A stretch of DNA of 30,996 bases from Frankiales bacterium. Lineage in GTDB: Bacteria; Actinomycetota; Actinomycetes; Mycobacteriales; SCTD01. Where the stretch lies: assembly GCA_025464915.1 (NCBI GenBank), contig JAODNF010000174.1, forward strand, positions 1 to 30,996. Direction: 5' to 3'. Of this stretch, positions 1-7,108 are shown piece by piece (positions within the stretch are counted from its first letter, which is position 1; the number at the start of each line of letters is the position of its first letter). The notes below the pieces were generated by a model. The model did not search any database and had not been told where the DNA came from. It was given only the letters and a program-made list of their open reading frames with translations. Both the position numbers and the translations under genes were made by a program.

Positions 1-331
1 GCTTGAAGTAGTCGAGGTTGAACGCCGACTCGTACTGGCCGTCCCGGCCGACGGTGCGGGACGCGGCGCCGATGCCGGCAGCGGCGACCGCGGTGCGGAA
101 GGTGCCGAGGCCCTCGGCGACGCCGAGAGCGGCGATGATGTCCTCGGTGCTCGTGACGTTGACCTTCACGAACTCGCCGCCGATGTCGCCGGCGACCTTG
201 ACGCCCTTCTCCTCGTTGAGGTCGGCGACGACGACCTTGGCTCCGCGGGCGGCGAGCTGACGGGCGGCGGCCTCGCCGAGGCCCGACGCGCCGCCGGTGA
301 CGAGGGACGAGGTCCCGTTGAGGTCCAGCAC
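1..331 (-). CDS. SDR-family dehydrogenase, 3-hydroxyacyl-CoA dehydrogenase type 2-like (partial)
   Basis: Reading the minus strand from GTG at 331 gives 110 codons that run off the left edge. The protein begins with a short strand followed by TGGASGLGEA, the glycine-rich NAD(P)-binding motif of classical short-chain dehydrogenases. Next comes VVVADLNEEKG, whose Asp after the second beta strand suggests NAD rather than NADP, and then the AAAGIG stretch that corresponds to the NAG motif. The catalytic Ser-Tyr-Lys region lies outside the window. The pattern resembles type II 3-hydroxyacyl-CoA dehydrogenases (HSD17B10-like), but the family call rests only on the N-terminal half. An AGAAGGAG ribosome site lies 7 nt before the GTG and overlaps the stop of the upstream HTTM gene, so the two genes are probably cotranscribed. 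The substrate cannot be inferred. Confidence 0.85.
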   Translation of the reverse strand, partial: MLDLNGTSSLVTGGASGLGEAAARQLAARGAKVVVADLNEEKGVKVAGDIGGEFVKVNVTSTEDIIAALGVAEGLGTFRTAVAAAGIGAASRTVGRDGQYESAFNLDYFK

Positions 332-343
332 GTGAAGCTCCTT

Positions 344-1210
344 CTAGTCCACAGGTGAAGAGGCCATCCTCGCAGGTCTGTGAACGGCGGTTCGCACGCG
401 GTGCAGGGTCACGGCAGGGACGAACGCGAGGTAGCAGCTGAGAATCGTCAGCGAGAACCACCCGATGAGCAGCGTCGCCTCGATGCCGAGGTGGATCGCG
501 ACCCCCGCGGCCATCGCGTACCAGCGGGTCCTCGGCAGCCACATGCCGAACACGAGAAAGCCCTCGGCGAACAGCGTGCCGTAGGTGAGCAGGGCGGAGA
601 ACGTCACCGACGTGGCGGCCCACTGCGGGACGACGAAGCGCTGCAGGTCGTCGAGCTGGACAGCTTTCCCGACAGCGGTGCCGTCCTGCCACGAGGTGCC
701 GTGCAGCTTGGCGATGACGGAGAAGAAGTAGACGGCCGAGAGCTGCAGCTGCAGGAGCCGCAGCCCCCAGGGCGCGCGCGGCTCGGACGTCCTGCGTCGA
801 CGGGCGTCGAGCGACCACAGCTCGCCGGCGGGCATGAGGGCGACGTAGAAGGCGAGCTCCCGCAGGAGCAGGTCCCCGCTGTTGAGGACGTACACGTCGC
901 GGCGCTGCAGAACGATGAGCAGGAAGACGACGAGCCACGCGGCGCCCCGGGTGTGCCAGCCCACGAGCAGCGCCACGGCCGAGGCGAGCAGGCCGGCGAC
1001 CCAGAGCCCGGGGTGCGGCACGGGCAGGGTCCAGTAGCCGCTGTTCCACGCGGTCGTGCCGCGGGTGAGGCCGCTTCCGTCGAGGAACGTGTGCAGGTCG
1101 GGCAGCAGTGACACCGTCCAGCCGAGGACGAGCAGCCCGCAGGCGATCCGCAGGGCCGCCATCGGAGCGGTGTCGACGGGCGTGAAGAGCCAGTTGCGCA
1201 GGCGCGTCAC
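344..1210 (-). CDS. HTTM domain membrane protein
   Basis: This is a 288-residue polytopic membrane protein starting at GTG 1210. The GTG overlaps the TGA of the upstream DUF5819-like gene (GTGA), which indicates translational coupling. After a short soluble start (RLRNWLFTPVDTAPM) there are about six to eight hydrophobic segments. Between them are YVLNSGDLLLRELAFY and SVIAKLHGTSWQDGTAVGKA, which match the HTTM family, a relative of the membrane part of vitamin K-dependent gamma-carboxylase. Known HTTM proteins in actinobacteria are of unknown function. Nothing here proves carboxylase activity, because the lumenal domain of the animal enzyme is absent. A longer in-frame reading upstream overlaps the neighbouring gene entirely and is rejected. 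It is probably in one operon with the genes at 1207-2680 and the SDR at 1-331. Confidence 0.85.
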   Translation of the reverse strand: MTRLRNWLFTPVDTAPMAALRIACGLLVLGWTVSLLPDLHTFLDGSGLTRGTTAWNSGYWTLPVPHPGLWVAGLLASAVALLVGWHTRGAAWLVVFLLIVLQRRDVYVLNSGDLLLRELAFYVALMPAGELWSLDARRRRTSEPRAPWGLRLLQLQLSAVYFFSVIAKLHGTSWQDGTAVGKAVQLDDLQRFVVPQWAATSVTFSALLTYGTLFAEGFLVFGMWLPRTRWYAMAAGVAIHLGIEATLLIGWFSLTILSCYLAFVPAVTLHRVRTAVHRPARMASSPVD

Positions 1211-1752
1211 GGCAGGTCCAGCGTATAGAAGTCGAAGTTGCCGGCCTTGGGCCGCGGCAGCCCGGAGCCGGGAACGGCGACGTCGCGGAAGGTCCGGGAG
1301 AGGACGACCTTCGTGACGCCGGGGCCGTACTCGCGGGCGAGCCAGCGCGCCGTCGGGTTCCACAGGCCGCTGTAGTCGTCGGCCCGGAGCCGCTCGACGT
1401 ACTTCTGCCAGCGGTAGGTGCGGTAGGGCGCGAGCAGCAGCCCGTTGTGCGGCGGGTCCCACCGACGGGTGTGCCCGTCGCGGTAGGTCAGCGTCGCGTG
1501 GACGGCGACCCCGAAGCCGCGTGGGTCGGGGGCGAACAGCGCCCAGTCCTGCTCCAGCCCCAGCGCCTGGGTCGGGACGTGGGTGGCCCGGTACGCGCGG
1601 TTGTGGAGCTGTCCCGCCGGGAGGTTCCACCCCACGACGAGGACGGCGAGCAGGGCGATGAAAACCCCGAGAAGGACCTGGCCGCCCGCCGAGGACTCGA
1701 TCCGCGGTCCGAGACGCCGGCGGGCCTCGGAGGAGGGCTCGGCGGGGTCCAC
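1207..1752 (-). CDS. DUF5819-like membrane-anchored protein, HTTM partner
   Basis: This protein has 181 residues from GTG 1752; an in-frame GTG at 1788 would add 12 residues, and neither start has a strong ribosome site. It has one N-terminal transmembrane segment (VLLGVFIALLAVLVVGWNL) followed by a soluble domain of about 140 residues. That domain contains LGLEQDWALFAPDP and TYRDGHTRRWDPP, features of the DUF5819 family, whose members are commonly encoded next to HTTM proteins in actinobacteria. The W-x-LFAPDP motif and the aromatic-rich middle suggest an extracytoplasmic beta-rich fold, but no catalytic motif is visible. The stop overlaps the HTTM start, so the two proteins probably form a membrane complex. 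The function is unknown. Confidence 0.7.
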   Translation of the reverse strand: MDPAEPSSEARRRLGPRIESSAGGQVLLGVFIALLAVLVVGWNLPAGQLHNRAYRATHVPTQALGLEQDWALFAPDPRGFGVAVHATLTYRDGHTRRWDPPHNGLLLAPYRTYRWQKYVERLRADDYSGLWNPTARWLAREYGPGVTKVVLSRTFRDVAVPGSGLPRPKAGNFDFYTLDLP

Positions 1753-1837
1753 GCCCGCGACGGTACGGGTGTCGGCCGGCCGACACACGCAGTTGCCGTC
1801 TTTCCCTGTGGTCCGGCGTCGCGCAGACCCGGCTCGG

Positions 1838-2680
1838 CTAGGGAGCGCCCACACCCACGGGGTTGGAGGGCGGGACGACCCCGCTCGCCCAGACGGCGCG
1901 GGCGAGGGGACCGAGCAGCTCCGCGGCACGTTCCGCCTGGTCCGCGGTCAGGGCCGACCAGGGCCTGCGGGCGGCGGCGTCGGTCACGGCCTCGACGTCG
2001 GCGCGGGCCCGCCGGCCGTCGGTGGTGAGCGTGCCTCCCGCGACCCAGCCGAGGGCCTCGAGGTGCACGGCCGCGGCCGTCCACTCGTCCTCGCTCCAGC
2101 CGCGCCCGAGTCGTAGGTCCTCCGCGCGGGACTCGCCGGCCGCGACCTTCAGCTGCATCGCCTCGATCGGCCCGATGCCGTGGCTGATGAGGGTGGCCAC
2201 GTGCCCGTCCCCGCGGTGCTCCCGAAGGGTGGTGGTGGCCTGCCACAGCGCCGCCACCGGCTCGGCGGGGCGGGCGATCGCCTGGTTGGCTGCAGCGAGG
2301 ACCCGGCCCTCGCAGTCGGCAGCCTCGGCCGCCCGCCAGAGCAGGTCGGCAAGCTCCTCGACCGGCTGCCCCATCACGTGCGGGGCCAGGGCAGCCGCGG
2401 CGCCGCGGCTGCGCGCCTCGAGGGCGTCGGCGGGGCTGAGCCGCAGCCAGGCCTCCGGCAGCACGGCGGCTGCCCGGCGGGGGTGGAACCCGAAGAACGA
2501 GGCGGTCGCCAGTGCCGGCCCCACGGGACCGAGCGGGGCGGCGCGCTGGATCACGTAGCCGGCCCAGAAGCCCTCGATCCCCAGCTGCTGCAGGGGTTCG
2601 CGGGCGGCGGGGTCGAAGTAGGTCACGGCGTGCACCGGTTCGATGAGCTGCCACATCCGGCGTGGGTCCATGCGACGCAC
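1838..2680 (-). CDS. SCO6745-family (SalK-like) protein
   Basis: This is a soluble, alpha-helical protein of about 280 residues. It begins MDPRRMWQLIEPVHAVTYF and continues with GIEGFWAGYVIQRAAPLGPV and ATASFFGFHPRRAAAVLP, hallmarks of the actinobacterial SCO6745/SalK-type family. The C-terminal half contains a segment resembling a winged helix (SEDEWTAAAVHLEALGWV, then TLTTDGRRARADVEAVTD). The biochemical role of the family is not established. The start could be GTG 2680 or ATG 2671; neither has a clear ribosome site and the message may be leaderless or nearly so. It is divergent from the TetR gene at 2725, with only about 44 bp between them, so that regulator is the obvious candidate to control it. 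The downstream DUF5819/HTTM/SDR genes follow on the same strand. Confidence 0.75.
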   Translation of the reverse strand: MRRMDPRRMWQLIEPVHAVTYFDPAAREPLQQLGIEGFWAGYVIQRAAPLGPVGPALATASFFGFHPRRAAAVLPEAWLRLSPADALEARSRGAAAALAPHVMGQPVEELADLLWRAAEAADCEGRVLAAANQAIARPAEPVAALWQATTTLREHRGDGHVATLISHGIGPIEAMQLKVAAGESRAEDLRLGRGWSEDEWTAAAVHLEALGWVAGGTLTTDGRRARADVEAVTDAAARRPWSALTADQAERAAELLGPLARAVWASGVVPPSNPVGVGAP

Positions 2681-2689
2681 GGTGCGGTA

Positions 2690-2707
2690 TGACAGTCGTA
2701 CTAGTCA
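2690..2707. promoter_or_regulatory. Candidate operator between SCO6745-family gene and tetR
   Basis: The short divergent gap holds an interrupted inverted repeat with arms TGAC and GTCA separated by 10 bp. It lies within AT-richer sequence than its surroundings. Its position between a TetR-family gene and a divergent gene is typical of an autoregulatory operator. The arms are only 4 bp, so chance is a real alternative. Confidence 0.3.
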
Positions 2708-2724
2708 AGGGGTATCCTGCAGGT

Positions 2725-3276
2725 GTGAGCACGGACACGAAGCAGCGGATGGTCGAGACTGCAGTGCGGCTGTTCCGCACCCAGGGCTATGCCGCCACCT
2801 CCTGGCGCGGTCTGGTCGCCGAGTCCGGCACTCCCTGGGGCTCGGTCCAGCACCACTTCCCCGGCGGCAAGCAGGAGCTGGCCGTCGCGGCGCTCGCTGC
2901 CGGTGAGGACGTCGCCCTCGGAGCGATCCGGATCGGCTTCGAGAAGCACGCGCGCGCCGGTGACGCGATCGCCTGGTGGTTCGGCAAGGCGCAGCTGCTC
3001 CTCGAGCGCAGCGACTACGCCGAGGGCTGCCCGATCGCGATGCTGTCCCTGCACAGCGGTGACCCGGTGGTCGCGCAGGCCAGCCGGGATGCCCTGCTGC
3101 GCTGGCGGTCCGCTCTTGCCGAGCAGCTCGACGAACGCGGGTACGACGACAGCTCCGCCCTCGCCCTCAGCGTGCTGACGACGTTGGAGGGCGCCCTGGT
3201 GCTGTCGAAGGGGCTGCGCTCGTCGGAGCCGCTCGAGGTCGCGGCCCGCGACATGCGCGAGCGGTTCGCGCCGTGA
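2725..3276 (+). CDS. TetR/AcrR transcriptional regulator, LmrA/YxaF type
   Basis: This is a 183-residue repressor. I chose GTG 2725 because the TetR domain starts immediately (STDTKQRMVETAVRLFRTQG) and AAGGGG lies about 12 nt upstream; a longer reading from ATG 2662 would run through the promoter gap. The N-terminal helix-turn-helix comprises roughly residues 5-55, with SWRGLVAESGTPWGSVQHHF as the recognition region. The ligand domain carries the GCPIAMLSL motif of the LmrA/YxaF-like C-terminal family, whose known members regulate multidrug or flavonoid-response exporters. Here the likely targets are its own promoter and the divergent SCO6745-family operon. Its stop overlaps the start of the GNAT gene by 4 nt, so the two are translated together. 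Confidence 0.85.
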   Translation: MSTDTKQRMVETAVRLFRTQGYAATSWRGLVAESGTPWGSVQHHFPGGKQELAVAALAAGEDVALGAIRIGFEKHARAGDAIAWWFGKAQLLLERSDYAEGCPIAMLSLHSGDPVVAQASRDALLRWRSALAEQLDERGYDDSSALALSVLTTLEGALVLSKGLRSSEPLEVAARDMRERFAP

Positions 3277-3758
3277 TCCCGCAGCTGCTCGAGCGCGGCG
3301 TGCTCGTCCGGCGCGCGAGTCCTTCCGACGCGGCTGCCCTGCAGGCGCTGGTGTCCCGCTCCGACGTGATGAGCCGGTACTCCCGCTTCCACGGCGCGGT
3401 GAACCGGCTGCCCTCGTCGTACCTGCACCTGCTCGTCGACCGACCCGCGTCCGAGCACGACGCCCTCGTCGTCGAGTGCGACGGCCGCATCGTCGCCTTC
3501 GGCGACCTCGGCCCCGTCCCGAACGAACCGGGGGTGGTCGAGGTCGGCATCCTCGTCGAGACCCCCTACCGCCGGCAGGGCCTGGCCCGACTGCTCCTCG
3601 ACGAGCTCGCCGATCGCGCCGCCCTCCGGGGCATGCACGTGCTCCGGGCCCTCGTCCTGCACGACCACGTCGCAGAGGTGCGGCCCGTGCTCGGCGACCG
3701 GCCCGTCCTGCGGACCTGGCTCGACGGGGCCGCCCACGGCTTCGAGGTCGGCCTCTAG
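3273..3758 (+). CDS. GNAT-family N-acetyltransferase
   Basis: This 161-residue protein starts at GTG 3273, overlapping the tetR stop (GTGA). It has the GNAT fold: an early substrate region (LVRRASPSDAAALQALVSR), strands around DALVVECDGRIVAFGDLG, and motif A (VEVGILVETPYRRQGLARLL, residues about 90-109), whose R-R-Q-G-L-A forms the acetyl-CoA pyrophosphate loop. The C-terminal part is short compared with many GNATs but ends in a coherent way. The acceptor substrate cannot be predicted. It is convergent with the FtsX permease gene, with only 2 bp between their stops, so there is no room for a conventional terminator between them. Confidence 0.85.
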   Translation: MIPQLLERGVLVRRASPSDAAALQALVSRSDVMSRYSRFHGAVNRLPSSYLHLLVDRPASEHDALVVECDGRIVAFGDLGPVPNEPGVVEVGILVETPYRRQGLARLLLDELADRAALRGMHVLRALVLHDHVAEVRPVLGDRPVLRTWLDGAAHGFEVGL

Positions 3759-3760
3759 CG

Positions 3761-6298
3761 TCAGGGCTCGGAGATCGCCTGGAGGATGTTCAGCTTCGCG
3801 CCCCGCCGCGCAGGCAGCGCGGCGGCGAGGACCCCGCCGAGCGCGGCGACGACGAGGACCACGACGATCCGCGCCCACGGGATCGCGAACTCGGTGATGC
3901 CCTGGTCGTGGAGCGCGTTCACCAGGGCCCAGCCGAAGACCAGCCCGACCACCAGACCCAGCAGCGCGCCGAACACCGCGATCACGAGGCTCTCCACGCG
4001 GATCATGCGCTTCAGCTGAGCCCGTTGGAGCCCCACGGCGCGCAGCAGCCCCAGCTCACGCGTCCGCTCGACCACCGACAGGGCCAGGGTGTTGATGATG
4101 CCGAGGATCGCGATGAGGATCGAGAAGGCCAGCAGCGCGGTGATGAAGTTGAGGATCCCGTTGATCTGGTCGCCCTGCTTCTTGATGAACTCGGCCTGGT
4201 CCTCGACGAGCACGTTGGGAAAGCCCGTCAGGGCCTTCTCGACAACGCTCCGGCTCTCGGCGGGGGTCGCGGACGCGGCGCCCTTCACGGCGACGACGAC
4301 GACCTTCTTGTCGGTGACGTTCCGTGCGAACTCGTTCGCCGTGACGATGTAGCCGCCGGCGAACTGGTTGTTGTCGTAGACGGCACCGAGGGTCATGGGC
4401 TGCTCGCCCGTCTTGCCCCACGTGACCTTGATGCTCGAGCCGACCTTGGGGTTGCCGAGGTTCTTGTGCTCGTTCTTCGACACGGCCAGCTCGTCGTCCT
4501 TCAGGCCGGCCAGGTCGCCCTGCAGAACCTTGAGCTTGAGGACCTGCTGCAGCGCAGCCGGGTCGACGCCCTGGACGTCGTTCTTGCCCGCCTCGCCGAT
4601 CTTCGCCGGGGCATCCGTGAAGGCCGCCACCGCGGCGAGCTGTGGCTTGCCCTGCAGGGCAGTCGCCACGTCGGGCGAGAACGGCTGGTACTGGTCGGCG
4701 TGCAGGACGTAGTCCGCACCGAACGAGGAGGCCACGACAGCTGTGACGCTCTTCTTCGCACTGGAGCCCAGCGTGCTCATCGCCGCGACGAGGGCAAGGC
4801 CGATCATCAGCGCTGCTGCTGTGGTGCTCGTGCGGCGTGGGTTGCGCATCGCGTTTCCACGACCGAGCTTCCCCGGGACGCCGAGCCGGGCGAAGGGCAG
4901 TGCCAGCGTGCCGACGATGGGGCGCGCGAAGACGGGGGAGATGACGGTGACGCCGACGAAGCAGAGGACGGCGCCGAGCCCGATGCTCACGACCGCCCCC
5001 TGGGCGAGCCCTGAGGCGAACAGCAGACCACCGAGCGCCAGCAAGACTGCGCCGATGCTGGTCCGGACCTTGAGGGACCGGTTCTCCGCAGGGCCGGACT
5101 CGCGCAGCGCCTGCACGGGGGCCATCCGGCCGGCCCGCCAGGCGGGGACGGCCGCCGCCACCACGGTGACGAGCACTCCCGTGACCAGGCAGTAGACGAT
5201 CGTGCGGGTCTCGACGACGGTCCCGCCCTTGGGGATCTCGATGCCGAGCGCGTTCATGATCGCCCGGAAGCCCTTGGCCAGCAGGATCCCCAGAGCGAGG
5301 CCGCCGAGTCCTCCCACCAGGCCCACCGCGACTGCCTCGAGCAGCACCGAGCGCAGCACCTGACCGCGAGCGGCCCCCAGGGCCCTCATCAGCGCGAGCT
5401 CGCGGGTGCGCTGCGCCACCAGCATCGAGAACGTGTTGAAGATGAGGAAGGCGCCGACGAACAGAGCGACGGCCGCGAACACCTGCAGGAAGGTGTTGAA
5501 GAAGCCGAGGCCCTGCTTGATGTCGTCGGACTGCTGCGCCGCGCTCTGGGCGGAGGTGAGCACCTGGTACTTCTTGGCGGGCAGCTCCGCTGCGATCCGG
5601 TCGCGCAGGGTCTTGTCCGAGACGCCGGGGTCGGCGGCGATGTCGATCTCGGTCCACGCGCCGGGCGTGCCGAACAGCTTCTGGGCCGAGGGCGGGTCGA
5701 AGGCCAGCAGGGTGGCACCGGCCAGGGAGTTCGTCGGCCCGAACCGCGCGACGCCGACGATCGTGGCCTTCTGCTGCGGTCCGTTGCCGAGCACGCCGAT
5801 GCGGTCACCGATCTTGAGCTTCTGCTTGTCGATGGTGTGCGCGTCCACGAGGACCTGGTCGAGGCCGACGGGAGCTGTGCCCCGCACGATCGTCAGGGTC
5901 TCCTGCGGGTTGTCGCGGTGGAAGGAGACGCCGAGCACGGGCGGGCCGGCGCTCTTGTAGGCCTTGCCGCTCGGCAGGATCAGCGTCGTCTGCTGACCGA
6001 CTGCGCCGATCGCGCTGCTCACGCCGGGCGTCTTGGAGATCTGGTCCAGCACCGACTGGGGGACCGGCTCGCGGTCGTTGGTGGCGTCGAAGCCGGTGCT
6101 GTCGAACGCGGACACGCCTTGGACCGTGACCGCGGTTCCCTTGTTGATGGTCGAGAACAGGTTGTCGAAGACCTTGCCGATGCTGTCCGTGAGGACGAAG
6201 GCCCCCGAGGCGAACGAGATGCCGAGCAGCACCGAGAGGCTGGCGAGCAGCAGTCGCAGCTTGCGGGCGAGGAGCCCGCGCCAGGTGGCGCGCAGCAT
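3761..6298 (-). CDS. FtsX/MacB-type ABC transporter permease, two-module
   Basis: This is an 845-residue permease with the duplicated architecture typical of actinobacteria. It has an N-terminal transmembrane helix (residues about 16-38), a first MacB-like periplasmic domain, then a first FtsX domain around 255-400. FNTFSMLVAQRTRELALMRALGA marks the coupling helix that contacts the ATPase. A hydrophobic linker with several helices follows, then a second extracytoplasmic domain and a second FtsX domain at the C terminus (INTLALSVVERTRELGLLRAVG). Such exporters move lipoproteins, peptides or drugs, or transmit mechanical signals; no substrate can be assigned. Its ATG at 6298 overlaps the stop of the ATPase gene (ATGA), confirming an operon with that gene. 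Length and domain order are normal. Confidence 0.93.
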   Translation of the reverse strand: MLRATWRGLLARKLRLLLASLSVLLGISFASGAFVLTDSIGKVFDNLFSTINKGTAVTVQGVSAFDSTGFDATNDREPVPQSVLDQISKTPGVSSAIGAVGQQTTLILPSGKAYKSAGPPVLGVSFHRDNPQETLTIVRGTAPVGLDQVLVDAHTIDKQKLKIGDRIGVLGNGPQQKATIVGVARFGPTNSLAGATLLAFDPPSAQKLFGTPGAWTEIDIAADPGVSDKTLRDRIAAELPAKKYQVLTSAQSAAQQSDDIKQGLGFFNTFLQVFAAVALFVGAFLIFNTFSMLVAQRTRELALMRALGAARGQVLRSVLLEAVAVGLVGGLGGLALGILLAKGFRAIMNALGIEIPKGGTVVETRTIVYCLVTGVLVTVVAAAVPAWRAGRMAPVQALRESGPAENRSLKVRTSIGAVLLALGGLLFASGLAQGAVVSIGLGAVLCFVGVTVISPVFARPIVGTLALPFARLGVPGKLGRGNAMRNPRRTSTTAAALMIGLALVAAMSTLGSSAKKSVTAVVASSFGADYVLHADQYQPFSPDVATALQGKPQLAAVAAFTDAPAKIGEAGKNDVQGVDPAALQQVLKLKVLQGDLAGLKDDELAVSKNEHKNLGNPKVGSSIKVTWGKTGEQPMTLGAVYDNNQFAGGYIVTANEFARNVTDKKVVVVAVKGAASATPAESRSVVEKALTGFPNVLVEDQAEFIKKQGDQINGILNFITALLAFSILIAILGIINTLALSVVERTRELGLLRAVGLQRAQLKRMIRVESLVIAVFGALLGLVVGLVFGWALVNALHDQGITEFAIPWARIVVVLVVAALGGVLAAALPARRGAKLNILQAISEP

Positions 6299-7038
6299 CA
6301 GTTGACCTCGAACTTCTTCATGCGCTCGAGGACCTTCTCGGATGTCGGGTCCTCCATCTCGTCGACGATCAGGCCGTCGCCGAGGAAGATGACCCGGTCG
6401 GCGTACCCCGCCGCGATCGGGTCGTGGGTGACGATCACGACCGTCTGCCCGCGGTCGCGGGCGCTGGCCTGCAGGAACGACAGGACCTCGGCGCCGGAGC
6501 GGGAGTCGAGGTTGCCGGTGGGCTCGTCGGCGAAGACGACATCGGGTCGGGTGACGAGAGCACGGGCGCAGGCGACGCGCTGCTGCTGGCCACCGGACAG
6601 CTCGGAAGGGCGGTGACCGAGGCGGTCAGCGAGACCGACCGCCTTGACCACCTCGTCGTACCAGGCCTGGTCGGGCTTCTTGCCCGCGATGTCGAGCGGC
6701 AGGGTGATGTTCTCGCCGGCCGTGAGGGTGGGCAGCAGGTTGAACTGCTGGAAGACGAAGCCGATGCGGTCGCGGCGCAGCTGCGTGATCTGCTTGTCGC
6801 CGAGTCCGACGACCTGCGTCCCGCCGATCTCGATGCTCCCCTCATCGACGGTGTCGAGACCCGCCAGGCAGTGCATGAGGGTCGACTTGCCCGACCCCGA
6901 GGGGCCCATGACGGCGACCATCTGACCGGTCGGGACGTCGAGCGAGACGCCGGCGAGCGCCGTCACCGCGGTCTCGTTCTTGCCGTAGGACTTGCGCACG
7001 CCCTGGGCACGAACGGCGGGGGAAGTTGTCGAGGTCAT
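6298..7038 (-). CDS. ABC transporter ATP-binding protein, MacB/LolD type
   Basis: This is the 246-residue ATPase partner of the FtsX permease. I chose ATG 7038 because GAGGG lies about 7 nt upstream; an in-frame ATG at 7074 would add 12 residues that lie in the divergent promoter gap. All nucleotide-binding motifs are present: Walker A GPSGSGKST (45-53), Q-loop VFQQFNLLPTLTAGEN (about 95-110), signature LSGGQQQR (147-154), Walker B VVFADEPTGNLD (167-178) and the H-loop VTHD (His205). The Q-loop LLPTLTA and the DEPTGNLD form are characteristic of the LolD/MacB subfamily. It should form a homodimer on the cytoplasmic side of the permease. Gene order is ATPase then permease, translationally coupled. 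Confidence 0.95.
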   Translation of the reverse strand: MTSTTSPAVRAQGVRKSYGKNETAVTALAGVSLDVPTGQMVAVMGPSGSGKSTLMHCLAGLDTVDEGSIEIGGTQVVGLGDKQITQLRRDRIGFVFQQFNLLPTLTAGENITLPLDIAGKKPDQAWYDEVVKAVGLADRLGHRPSELSGGQQQRVACARALVTRPDVVFADEPTGNLDSRSGAEVLSFLQASARDRGQTVVIVTHDPIAAGYADRVIFLGDGLIVDEMEDPTSEKVLERMKKFEVN

Positions 7039-7049
7039 GCCGACACCCT

Positions 7050-7061
7050 CGCACCGGTGCG
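7050..7061. promoter_or_regulatory. Perfect 12-bp palindrome in divergent promoter gap
   Basis: CGCACCGGTGCG is a perfect palindrome 12 bp upstream of the ATPase start and 48 bp from the beta-lactamase-like gene. It lies within the leader of the ABC transporter operon. It could be an operator for a dimeric regulator, but short GC palindromes are frequent in such DNA. Confidence 0.3.
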
Positions 7062-7073
7062 TGAACGACGTCA

Positions 7074-7090
7074 TCAGGGTTCTCCCCTGA
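7074..7090. promoter_or_regulatory. Candidate operator TCAGGG-N5-CCCTGA
   Basis: A perfect 6-bp inverted repeat, TCAGGG and CCCTGA with a 5-bp spacer, lies in the 70-bp gap between the divergent ABC exporter and hydrolase genes. Sites of this form are typical for dimeric response regulators of the NarL/LuxR class, and placement upstream of a MacB-type exporter fits such control. No such regulator gene is in the window, so the binding protein is unknown. Confidence 0.4.
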
Positions 7091-7108
7091 GCAGCGTGTC
7101 AGGGCAGG

